Origin: Opitutaceae bacterium
GTDB lineage: Bacteria > Verrucomicrobiota > Verrucomicrobiae > Opitutales > Opitutaceae
Assembly (NCBI GenBank): GCA_031266495.1
Contig: JAISAX010000618.1
Span: 1 to 7,352, forward strand
DNA: 7,352 nt
Reading direction: 5' to 3'
Positions within the stretch are counted from its first letter, which is position 1. Each line of letters begins with the position of its first letter. A program made the position numbers and the translations under genes. Under the pieces are notes generated by a model. The model saw only the letters and a list, made by a program, of their open reading frames with translations. It ran no database searches and had not been told where the DNA came from. Of this stretch, positions 1-5,254 are shown piece by piece.

Positions 1-1
1 A

Positions 2-433
2 TTCACGCTGATCGAGGTGCTCGTGGCGCTGGCGATTTTTGCCATCGCGGCCGTCGCGATCGGGGCGGCCTACGTCAATATCATCTCGGCCAATGCCGCC
101 ATCAACGAGGAGGACCCGACCGATGACGACATGCGCTGGGTGCGACTCGCCTTCCTGCGCGTATCCAGCCTCGATGACGTGGAAAAAGGCGACGAAGTGA
201 AATTGCCCGGCGACCGCCTCGCGCGCTGGACCGCCACCGTCGAACCGACCCCCGTGAGCGACCTGTTTGTGGCCACCCTCGAAGCCGAATTGCCCAAGGC
301 CGACAGCAACGAAACCCTCAAACTGACGGAAACCTTCACCCTGCTGCGACCCACCTGGTCGGAGGAAGCCGACCGCAAAAAACTCCGCGACGACGCCAAA
401 CAGCGTCTCGACCGGGCAAGGGGGGCGATGTGA
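2..433 (+). CDS. gspI: Type II secretion minor pseudopilin GspI-like, 5' partial
   Basis: The reading frame is open from the first complete codon, so the start and the leader peptide lie to the left of the window. The first visible residues are FTLIEVLVALAIFAI, which is the type IV prepilin/pseudopilin N-terminus: Phe at mature position 1, Glu at position 5, then a hydrophobic helix of about 20 residues. Base 1 is the last base of the preceding codon, where the cleavage-site Gly or Ala would be. 143 residues are visible, close to the usual mature length of GspI. The rest is a small, charged soluble domain with no cysteines. GspI is a minor pseudopilin that nucleates the pseudopilus tip with GspJ and GspK in the inner membrane and periplasm. 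The gspI assignment rests on the pseudopilin motif and on the following gspJ-gspK-gspL-gspM order. The stop overlaps the GTG start of the next gene by 4 bp, so the two are probably translationally coupled. A generic pseudopilin of another type IV-like system is the main alternative. Confidence 0.85.
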   Translation, partial: FTLIEVLVALAIFAIAAVAIGAAYVNIISANAAINEEDPTDDDMRWVRLAFLRVSSLDDVEKGDEVKLPGDRLARWTATVEPTPVSDLFVATLEAELPKADSNETLKLTETFTLLRPTWSEEADRKKLRDDAKQRLDRARGAM

Positions 434-1239
434 AGGCGCGCCCGGCAAGTGGCACGGGCTTTTTCCGCCAACCGCCCGCGGGCGGCGCTCCGCGCCGCAA
501 ACGTCTCCTTCCCCCGGATCACGGGCTGGAAGCCCGTGCCACCGGATCACGGGCTGGAAGCCCGTGCCACTCCGGAGCGGGCGAGACGCCCGCGCCACAC
601 GCGTCACGCGCCGCCGCCTTCACGCTCATCGAGATGGTTCTCGCACTCGCCCTGCTCGGCTCGCTGATGGTGGCGCTCAATGTCTTTGTCTTTTCCATGG
701 CCGAGGCCTGGGGGCAGGGGAGCGACGAACGGCTATTCCGCCAGCACGCGCGAGCCGTCACGCGGTATGTCGAAGAGACGTTGTCCGGCACCCTTTACGG
801 ACCGGGCGCGAGCGGCCTGCGCGTGGACGAAGTGCGCTTGCCCGACGGCGGCACCGCCGTGCGCCTGCTCTACAACGTCCGCGACGCCGGACGCCTCGCC
901 AGTTGGCCCGCGCGTCCGCTGCCCGACGTCGATTGCTCGCTCGGCGTGATCGAACGGCGCGGGCTCGTCCTGCTCTGGCAATCCCGCCTGGAGGACCGCT
1001 ACGACGAAGATCCGCCGCGCGAGGCGATGGTGTCACCCTTCGTCGTATCGATCGGTTACGATTATTACGACGACACCTTCAAACGCTGGGAAACCGAAGA
1101 AGAAGTCAGGAAAGACGACACCACGACCAACGCCTGGGAACTGCCGGCGCGCATCCGCCTGCGTTTCAAGCGCGACGCCATGGAAACGGAAACGGCGATC
1201 ACACTACCATCAAAAGGAGAGGGGGCGACATGGTATTAA
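430..1239 (+). CDS. gspJ: Type II secretion minor pseudopilin GspJ-like, with unusually long leader
   Basis: 269 residues from a GTG start that overlaps the gspI stop. The prepilin motif AAFTLIEMVLALALLG lies at residues 62-77, with predicted cleavage after Ala63, mature Phe64, Glu68 at mature position 5, and a membrane helix to about residue 88. The -1 residue is Ala rather than the usual Gly. The mature part of about 206 residues is a normal GspJ size. It ends with features typical of the family: a YDYYDD stretch near residue 213, then an ELPARIRLRF strand near residue 237. GspJ joins GspI and GspK at the pseudopilus tip. The leader is 63 residues, far longer than the usual 6-25, because it encodes three hairpin repeats (514-597). 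No ATG, GTG or TTG lies in frame between 430 and the motif, and the next ATG (634) is past the cleavage site, so if the protein is functional the repeats must be translated. The gene ends 10 bp inside gspK. Confidence 0.85.
   Translation: MKARPASGTGFFRQPPAGGAPRRKRLLPPDHGLEARATGSRAGSPCHSGAGETPAPHASRAAAFTLIEMVLALALLGSLMVALNVFVFSMAEAWGQGSDERLFRQHARAVTRYVEETLSGTLYGPGASGLRVDEVRLPDGGTAVRLLYNVRDAGRLASWPARPLPDVDCSLGVIERRGLVLLWQSRLEDRYDEDPPREAMVSPFVVSIGYDYYDDTFKRWETEEEVRKDDTTTNAWELPARIRLRFKRDAMETETAITLPSKGEGATWY
514..597 (+). repeat. Three tandem hairpin repeats inside the gspJ leader
   Basis: Two identical 28-bp units (514-541 and 542-569) are followed by a related 26-bp unit (572-597). Each of the first two contains the perfect palindrome CACGGGCT-GGA-AGCCCGTG (8-bp stem, 3-nt loop). 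The third contains GCGGGCG-AGA-CGCCCGC (7-bp stem, 3-nt loop). All share a CCGGA start and a GCCA end. They resemble REP-type extragenic palindromes, but here they are read as protein. Because 28 is not a multiple of 3, the two identical copies are translated in different frames (DHGLEARAT, then SRAGSPCH). The block as a whole is 84 bp, so it does not disturb the reading frame. Confidence 0.9.
1214..1219 (+). promoter_or_regulatory. Ribosome binding site that sets the gspK start
   Basis: AAGGAG lies 10 nt before the ATG at 1230, inside the 3' end of gspJ. It is the only clear Shine-Dalgarno sequence I see at a gene start in this operon. It favours the ATG at 1230 over the in-frame GTG at 1287. 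This choice places the repeat element at 1237-1365 inside the translated leader. Confidence 0.65.
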
Positions 1240-2687
1240 TTAAGAATGAAGAATTAAGAATTAAGAATGATTCGGCAGGCCGCGGCGTGGTCGCAGGCCG
1301 CGTTGAGGACGCAGGCAGCGGTAGCCGGCCTTCATTCTTGATTCTTGATTCTTCATTCTTAATTAGCGGGCGCTCGCGCCCGCGTCAGCCGCGCCCGCGC
1401 CCGCGCCCGCGTCAGCGCGGCTCTGTTATCATTGTGGTGCTCGTCACGCTGCTGCTGGCGTCGTTCATGGTTTTGAAGTTCATCGAATCCAGCTCGCTCG
1501 ATCTCCTCCTCGCCGCGCGCAAGGCCGACCGCTTCCACCTGCGCGACGACGCGTATGCCGCGCTCGAACTCGCCCTCGCCGTCATAGCCGAAGTCAAGGC
1601 CATCGACGGCGACACGCTCAACGCGCCGGCGCAAGGCTGGGGCGACCCCTACGCCTATGCCGGCATGACGCCACGCGAAGGCGTCACGGTCGAGTTCACC
1701 TTCGAGGACGAGAGCGGCAAACTCTCCCTCCCGCAAATGGACCAGAACAAACTGATCCTCCTCTGCGAGAAACTCGACATGCGCCAGAACGACGCGCAAC
1801 GCTTCGCCGACGCGTTCCTGTCCTGGTCAAAAGCCGACTACAACGGCGTCAATTTCGACTCCGTCCCCACCGTTTACGAACGCGAGGAACTCCCGCACAA
1901 AGTGCCGCAACGCTCGCCGCGTTCCTGGGAGGAATTTGCCGCCATCGCGGTGGTGCGCGATTTTCTCTACGACGAGAACGGCCAGCTCACGCCCTTCGCC
2001 GAGGCCTTCCGGCAAAACATATCGCTCTACAGCTTTTCCGATACCAACATCAACGCCGCCTGCCCCGCCTCGCTCCTCATGGCCGGCATGGACGACACCC
2101 AGATCGCCCGCCTGCAGCAGTTCAATGCCGGGGAAACCCGCGTCGCCTCCGGGAACCTGCCGTTTTTTCGCGACGTGAAGGAGGCCGGAGTCATCGTCCA
2201 GGGCGTTGCCGACTATCAAAACTTCGGCGCCAGCATTCACTGCCTCCGCATCACGGTGACGGTGCGCGAAGACGTTGCCACCACCCGCCTCCAGGTCCTC
2301 CTCGCCCTGGACAGCGACGTGAGCCTGCCGGAGGCCTTTGCCGCGCCCACCTCGTCCACGTCCTCGGCCACCATCGGATATTGGGGAACCGGCGCGACCT
2401 CCGCATCGTCATCCACCGGCAACACCGGCACCAACAATCGTAACAACAACCGCACCGGCAACACCGGCTCGCGGCAGACCTCGGGCAACACGTCCACCGG
2501 CACCACCGCCACCACCGCCACCAGCGTATCCTCCACCGCCGTGATCCCCGGACCGACCACCCAACAGCAAGCCTTGAACTATCCATTCACCTTCCTCGAA
2601 ATCCACGAAGACAGTGGTCCGCCGCCCGCTCCCCGCTCCGACCTTGAGGCGCCCCGCTCCGACTCAAGCCGACTTGAATCGACTTAA
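1230..2687 (+). CDS. gspK: Type II secretion minor pseudopilin GspK-like, with long repeat-derived leader
   Basis: 485 residues from the ATG preceded by AAGGAG. Residues 48-64 are an Arg/Pro-rich cytoplasmic stretch, RSRPRQPRPRPRPRQRG. Predicted cleavage is after Gly64, giving a mature N-terminus SVIIVVLVTLLLASF. Glu at position 5 is absent, as is normal for GspK. An aligned ALELALAV helix follows near residue 110. Residues about 160-350 match the GspK globular domain: DESGKLSL (160-167), then helices with DAFLSWSKAD, and NINAACPASLLMAG (273-286), the position of the usual Asn-Thr-Ala helix-hairpin segment. GspK caps the pseudopilus tip together with GspI and GspJ. Two oddities stand out. Residues 5-46 are encoded by a palindromic repeat element. 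Residues 372-446 are a Ser/Thr/Asn/Gly-rich low-complexity insert before a short conserved-looking end (FTFLEIHED). The stop falls inside the 12-bp palindrome CGACTTAAGTCG (2680-2691). Confidence 0.88.
   Translation: MVLIKNEELRIKNDSAGRGVVAGRVEDAGSGSRPSFLILDSSFLISGRSRPRQPRPRPRPRQRGSVIIVVLVTLLLASFMVLKFIESSSLDLLLAARKADRFHLRDDAYAALELALAVIAEVKAIDGDTLNAPAQGWGDPYAYAGMTPREGVTVEFTFEDESGKLSLPQMDQNKLILLCEKLDMRQNDAQRFADAFLSWSKADYNGVNFDSVPTVYEREELPHKVPQRSPRSWEEFAAIAVVRDFLYDENGQLTPFAEAFRQNISLYSFSDTNINAACPASLLMAGMDDTQIARLQQFNAGETRVASGNLPFFRDVKEAGVIVQGVADYQNFGASIHCLRITVTVREDVATTRLQVLLALDSDVSLPEAFAAPTSSTSSATIGYWGTGATSASSSTGNTGTNNRNNNRTGNTGSRQTSGNTSTGTTATTATSVSSTAVIPGPTTQQQALNYPFTFLEIHEDSGPPPAPRSDLEAPRSDSSRLEST
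1237..1365 (+). repeat. MITE-like palindromic element with 7-bp-repeat arms
   Basis: Two 34-bp arms (1237-1270 and 1332-1365) are inverted repeats of each other with only two mismatches, and both mismatches become G-U pairs in RNA. Each arm is built of 7-bp units of the AAGAATT/AAGAATG type and is strikingly AT-rich in GC-rich surroundings. The 61-bp centre is GC-rich and contains a direct repeat GCAGGCCGCG (1275-1284 and 1293-1302). The whole is 129 bp, or 43 codons. The left arm encodes IKNEELRIKN in gspK and supplies the gspJ stop codon; the right arm encodes FLILDSSFLIS. No transposase and no clear target-site duplication are visible. The arms could fold into a 34-bp stem in the mRNA just after the gspK start. 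Confidence 0.85.
1366..1383 (+). repeat. GC hairpin with the same stem as the gspJ leader repeat
   Basis: GCGGGCG-CTCG-CGCCCGC is a perfect 7-bp stem with a 4-nt loop, directly abutting the right arm of the palindromic element. Its stem is identical to that of the third repeat in the gspJ leader (572-597). It is followed by overlapping CGCGCC hexanucleotides and two copies of CCCGCGTCAGC (1379-1389 and 1406-1416), which encode the Arg/Pro-rich end of the GspK leader. Confidence 0.75.
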
Positions 2688-2760
2688 GTCGAAACCATCG
2701 CAGCCACCACCGCCACCACCACAGCAGTCACAGACAGCCGCCGTCACCACCGCCTCACCC
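2629..2760 (+). repeat. Low-complexity gspK-gspL junction
   Basis: This stretch covers the last codons of gspK and the gap before the gspL ATG. It contains a direct repeat CCCCGCTCCGAC (2631-2642 and 2652-2663), related GACTCAAG/GACTTGAA words, and a perfect palindrome CGACTTAAGTCG (2680-2691) that includes the gspK stop. After these comes a run of CCACCG/CAGCCA triplet-like repeats from about 2699. No Shine-Dalgarno sequence is visible before the gspL start. Confidence 0.65.
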
Positions 2761-4251
2761 ATGCCACTGCCACTCACCGCACCACCGGCCACAGCCACAG
2801 CCGCCGCCGCCCTTGCCGCCACCGATGCCGCCGCCCCGGCGAATTACGCCCCCGTCCTGTTCCTGCCCGGGGACCGCTTTTTCGTGCGCACGGTCGCCCT
2901 TGCCGAAGGCGCTCCGGTCGACGAACAAGTGGCGCTCGCCATCGAAGGCCTGTCTCCATTTGGACCCGCGCAACTTTATTCGGGCTATGTCGTCGCCCCG
3001 GACAAAAAAACCGCGCTCGCCTACGCCGCCTGGCGCCGCCGGTTTGCCGACGCGGACCCCGAAGCCTGGGATGCCGCCCGCCAGGTCCTCCCGGAATTTC
3101 TTCCGCTCCTCGCCCACCGCCCCGAACGCGGCGCGGCGGGGATCGTGCTCTGCCAGGGCCCCGAACGACTCGTCGGCATGGCCTGGCGCCGGGGCGAGAC
3201 GTTGCCCGCCGCCGTCCTCGTCAAGGAATCCACCTCGGAAACCGACCAGGAACCCCACGCCGCCGCCCTCCGCGAACGGGCCGGACTCGACGCCGATGTG
3301 CCCGTCCGCATCCCCGCCGGCGAGATCAACGCCACCACGACCGGCGAAGGCGCGCTGGAACTGCGCGTCGGCCACGCCGCCACCCCCCCCCCCTGGGTAC
3401 TGCCGGCCGCGGCGCTCGATGCGGCGGACGTCCGCGACCCCGGTTTTCTCGCCGCCCGCGAACGCGCCGCCCGGCGCGACCACTGGCTCTGGCGCGGCGT
3501 CCAGCTCGCGATCAGCCTGCTGGTGTTCGCCGCGCTGGTCGAAATCGCCGCCAGCGTCTTCCGCGCGCACACCGCCAGCCGCAACAAACGCAGCAACGCC
3601 CAGTCGGCGGACGTCAACCGGCTCATGACCGCGCAAACGCTCGCCGAACGCATCGGAGAACTCTCCGACCGCCGGCTCATGCCCCTTGAAATGCTGGCGC
3701 TGATCAACCCGCAACGACCCCGCTCGATCACCTTCCAGCGCACCGTGACGCGCGGCACCCGCGAACTGGAAATCGAGGCGCAGACCGCCAGCGCCGCCGA
3801 CGTCAACGCCTACGAAAGCATTTTGAAGGAACTGCCCGCCATCGAAAGAGTGCAGACCCGCGACATCCGCGCCCGCGAGGGCACCACATCCTTCATACTC
3901 GCGCTCACCTTTCGACCCGAGGCCCTGCGCGCCACCGACGGACCGCCGGTCGTGCCGCCCGGCGCGGTCAAGCCCGCCGACACTCTCGGCAAGGACGAGG
4001 GCGACGACACGAAAGCCGCCGCCGCCCGGACAGCGCCTGCCGCCGCGCCGGAGGAGACGGCGCAGGAGTCCGCGGAAGAGCCGGCGGCCTCCCGGGTGAC
4101 GCCCGCCACGCCGCCGACGATTGTCGGCCTCACGCCCGCCGCCCCGGCAGCTCCCGTCCCCGCCAAAACCCCGGCCCCGCCGCCCGCCACCCGGGAAAAT
4201 GACGAAGGTGCTCCGCCGCCGCCTCCTCCTCCTCCGCCGGATGCCCCCTGA
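2761..4251 (+). CDS. gspL: Type II secretion inner-membrane platform protein GspL-like
   Basis: 496 residues from the ATG at 2761. An in-frame GTG at 2614 would add 49 low-complexity residues and overlap gspK by 74 bp, so I prefer the ATG; the start is uncertain because no ribosome binding site is visible. Residues 1-25 are Pro/Ala/Thr-rich. The domain appears to begin near residue 26 (NYAPVLFLPGDRFFVR) and runs to about 240 as the cytoplasmic actin-like half that in GspL binds the ATPase GspE. A single membrane helix lies at about 243-266 (WRGVQLAISLLVFAALVEIA). Next come a short helical linker and a small ferredoxin-like domain at about 319-383 (RPRSITFQRTV to SFILALTF), as in GspL and PilN. 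Residues 384-496 are a Pro/Ala/Glu-rich, probably disordered periplasmic tail ending in nine prolines, which I do not recognise from typical GspL. A run of 11 C encodes part of residues 208-211. Placement between gspK and gspM supports the name. A PilN/PilM-like fusion is the nearest alternative. Confidence 0.75.
   Translation: MPLPLTAPPATATAAAALAATDAAAPANYAPVLFLPGDRFFVRTVALAEGAPVDEQVALAIEGLSPFGPAQLYSGYVVAPDKKTALAYAAWRRRFADADPEAWDAARQVLPEFLPLLAHRPERGAAGIVLCQGPERLVGMAWRRGETLPAAVLVKESTSETDQEPHAAALRERAGLDADVPVRIPAGEINATTTGEGALELRVGHAATPPPWVLPAAALDAADVRDPGFLAARERAARRDHWLWRGVQLAISLLVFAALVEIAASVFRAHTASRNKRSNAQSADVNRLMTAQTLAERIGELSDRRLMPLEMLALINPQRPRSITFQRTVTRGTRELEIEAQTASAADVNAYESILKELPAIERVQTRDIRAREGTTSFILALTFRPEALRATDGPPVVPPGAVKPADTLGKDEGDDTKAAAARTAPAAAPEETAQESAEEPAASRVTPATPPTIVGLTPAAPAAPVPAKTPAPPPATRENDEGAPPPPPPPPPDAP
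3383..3393 (+). repeat. C11 homopolymer inside gspL coding sequence
   Basis: Eleven consecutive C bases encode the end of Thr208 and Pro209-211 in the cytoplasmic domain of GspL. Loss of one C would shift translation into a frame that runs to a stop at 3626-3628, replacing the membrane helix and the periplasmic part. Such tracts are known to slip in phase-variable genes. Here it could equally be a chance result of Pro coding in GC-rich DNA, or a sequencing error. Confidence 0.6.
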
Positions 4252-4256
4252 CATCC

Positions 4257-4288
<32 letters not shown>

Positions 4289-4311
4289 CACCACCACCGC
4301 CGCCGATCCAT

Positions 4312-4325
4312 CTGCAATCTGCAAT
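4312..4325 (+). repeat. CTGCAAT 7-bp tandem doublet before gspM
   Basis: Two perfect copies of CTGCAAT stand directly in tandem, 9 bp before the gspM start codon, where a ribosome binding site would be expected. The 7-bp period matches the period of the arms at 1237-1365 and of the repeat at 4914-4942, although the unit sequences differ. Confidence 0.6.
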
Positions 4326-4334
4326 CCACCATCA

Positions 4335-4871
4335 ATGAAAACCTGGTTTTTTACCCGTCAAACCCGCGAAAAGCTGCTCGTGCTCGCGCTCATAGTCACC
4401 GCCGCCGTCATCTGGCTGAGCGGGGCGACGAAGCGGGCGCGCCTCCAGTATCAAACCTGGCGCAGCGCCGGCGCCGACCTGGCCACGCAGCAGGTGCTGC
4501 TGGATAACCGGGTGGCGATCGAAACCGCCGCGGCCACGGCAGTCAGCAACCTCGACGCCGAGCGCACGTACAACGCGAGCAAACTCGTAGCCGAGATCCA
4601 GGCCCTGGGCACCCAGGCCGGCCTGCAGGTCAACAGCGATTCACCGACCACCCAGCGCACGAACCAGTTCGCCTTTCATTCCGTGCGCATCACCAGCCGG
4701 CGGGCCGACATGTCTGCGGTCATCCGTTTTTATGCCGAGCTGGCCCAGCGCGCGCCCTATCTCGCGCTCGAACAGCTCACGTTGCAGCAGGACCGCAGTG
4801 CTCCCGGCATGGTCAACGCGACCGTGCAAATCGCCTCGGTCGAGCTGATCCGGCAAGCCGGCGTCCGGTGA
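4335..4871 (+). CDS. gspM: Type II secretion inner-membrane platform protein GspM-like
   Basis: 178 residues from ATG. It has the GspM/PilO layout: a short basic cytoplasmic N-terminus (residues 1-13, MKTWFFTRQTREK), a single membrane helix at about 14-28 (LLVLALIVTAAVIWL), an Ala/Gln-rich helical or coiled-coil region at about 33-85, and a small alpha/beta periplasmic domain to the end (strands near FAFHSVRITSR, a helix near AVIRFYAELAQ, and a last strand NATVQIASVELI). This resembles the circular ferredoxin-like fold of GspM. Its length fits the family's usual 150-180. GspM pairs with GspL in the inner-membrane platform that supports pseudopilus assembly. The start is clear, with the first ATG fitting the membrane topology, but no Shine-Dalgarno sequence precedes it; the upstream gap is occupied by simple repeats. 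It is the last gsp gene in this run, as the next gene is on the opposite strand. PilO-like is the alternative name. Confidence 0.8.
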   Translation: MKTWFFTRQTREKLLVLALIVTAAVIWLSGATKRARLQYQTWRSAGADLATQQVLLDNRVAIETAAATAVSNLDAERTYNASKLVAEIQALGTQAGLQVNSDSPTTQRTNQFAFHSVRITSRRADMSAVIRFYAELAQRAPYLALEQLTLQQDRSAPGMVNATVQIASVELIRQAGVR

Positions 4872-4913
4872 CAAGCCCACGAGCAGGAAGCCTATGAGCG
4901 CTAGTGTGTAGCC

Positions 4914-4942
4914 AAAGGTCAAAAGTCAGAAGGTCGAAGGAC
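4914..4942 (+). repeat. Degenerate 7-bp-period repeat after gspM
   Basis: The segment reads as units AAAGGTC, AAAAGTC, AGAAGGTC and GAAGGAC, a degenerate repeat of 7-8 bp. It starts 42 bp after the gspM stop. Its purine-rich composition differs from the surrounding genes. I see no coding role for it. Confidence 0.55.
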
Positions 4943-4979
4943 GCCAGCAGCCCTGCTACGCGGAGCATTTTGCAGGGAT

Positions 4980-4997
4980 GGCCCGCTCCGGCGGGCC
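4980..4997 (+). other. GC hairpin downstream of gspM, possible weak terminator
   Basis: GGCCCGC-TCCG-GCGGGCC is a perfect 7-bp stem with a 4-nt loop, 108 bp after the gspM stop. A T-rich stretch (TTCCTTTATTTCC) begins about 10 nt past the stem. It does not follow the stem directly, so this is not a standard intrinsic terminator on either strand. It could be an extragenic hairpin repeat like those at 514-597 and 1366-1383, with a different sequence. Confidence 0.35.
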
Positions 4998-5022
4998 GCT
5001 GATGACTTCCTTTATTTCCTTA

Positions 5023-5169
5023 CGGTGCCAAAGCGAATGGATCGAGCGCGAGCGGCCGGATGCCATCATCGGACAACACAGTGCCTTGCTCGAGTGGCCG
5101 AGGGGGATCGGCCTGCGAGTGCCGGAGGACATCGGTGGGGCGCACCTTGCGCTCGACGACGACTGTGCG
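5023..5169 (+). pseudogene. Remnant resembling a LacI-family regulator, sugar-binding half
   Basis: One plus-strand frame reads CQSEWIERERPDAIIGQHS, then ALLEWPRGIGLRVPEDIGG and AHLALDDDC. The pattern of a WI-ER-PDAIIG segment, a short helix (LLEW), then G-RVPEDIG-AHL is typical of the C-terminal effector-binding half of LacI/XylR-type regulators common in Verrucomicrobiota. Only about 45-50 residues remain of a protein normally over 330. There is no DNA-binding domain, and the frame upstream of about 5023 is not family-like. It ends exactly where the C15(AC)7 tract begins. Family recognition is from memory of the motif pattern, so it needs a database search. I consider it a non-functional fragment, possibly carried in or left by rearrangement. 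Confidence 0.5.
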
Positions 5170-5198
5170 CCCCCCCCCCCCCCCACACACACACACAC
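5170..5198 (+). repeat. C15(AC)7 composite simple repeat, copy 2
   Basis: Fifteen C (5170-5184) are directly followed by seven AC (5185-5198), matching the copy at 4258-4288 in order, orientation and AC count. It separates the regulator remnant from the 3' flank of the minus-strand gene. The remaining 56 bp up to the minus-strand stop (5199-5254) hold no gene or recognisable signal. Confidence 0.9.
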
Positions 5199-5254
5199 GC
5201 GCCTTGCCAGTGTGGCATCCCTCGCAGAGGAGCCGCATTACTTCAGTCGCGGGA

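Noticed and set aside
514..597. CRISPR array
   Set aside because: The 28-bp units are directly adjacent with no spacers and there are only three copies. No cas genes are visible.
4870..4922. Minus-strand hydrophobic stretch (TFGYTLALIGFLLVGL) at the 3' end of gspM
   Set aside because: The frame continues as an antisense shadow of gspM with no family-like sequence, and no ribosome binding site precedes the TTG. I cannot support a real gene, although a remnant of a membrane protein is possible.
4980..5020. Standard rho-independent terminator for the gsp operon
   Set aside because: The hairpin is present, but the T-rich stretch starts about 10 nt after the stem and is broken by C, so it does not meet the usual pattern.
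5199..5248. A CEGCHTG heme-like CxxCH motif on the minus strand downstream of the carbohydrate-enzyme-like gene
   Set aside because: It lies in a different frame after the stop of that gene and runs straight into the GT/G repeat. There is no surrounding cytochrome sequence or signal peptide. Chance occurrence or a tiny remnant is more likely.
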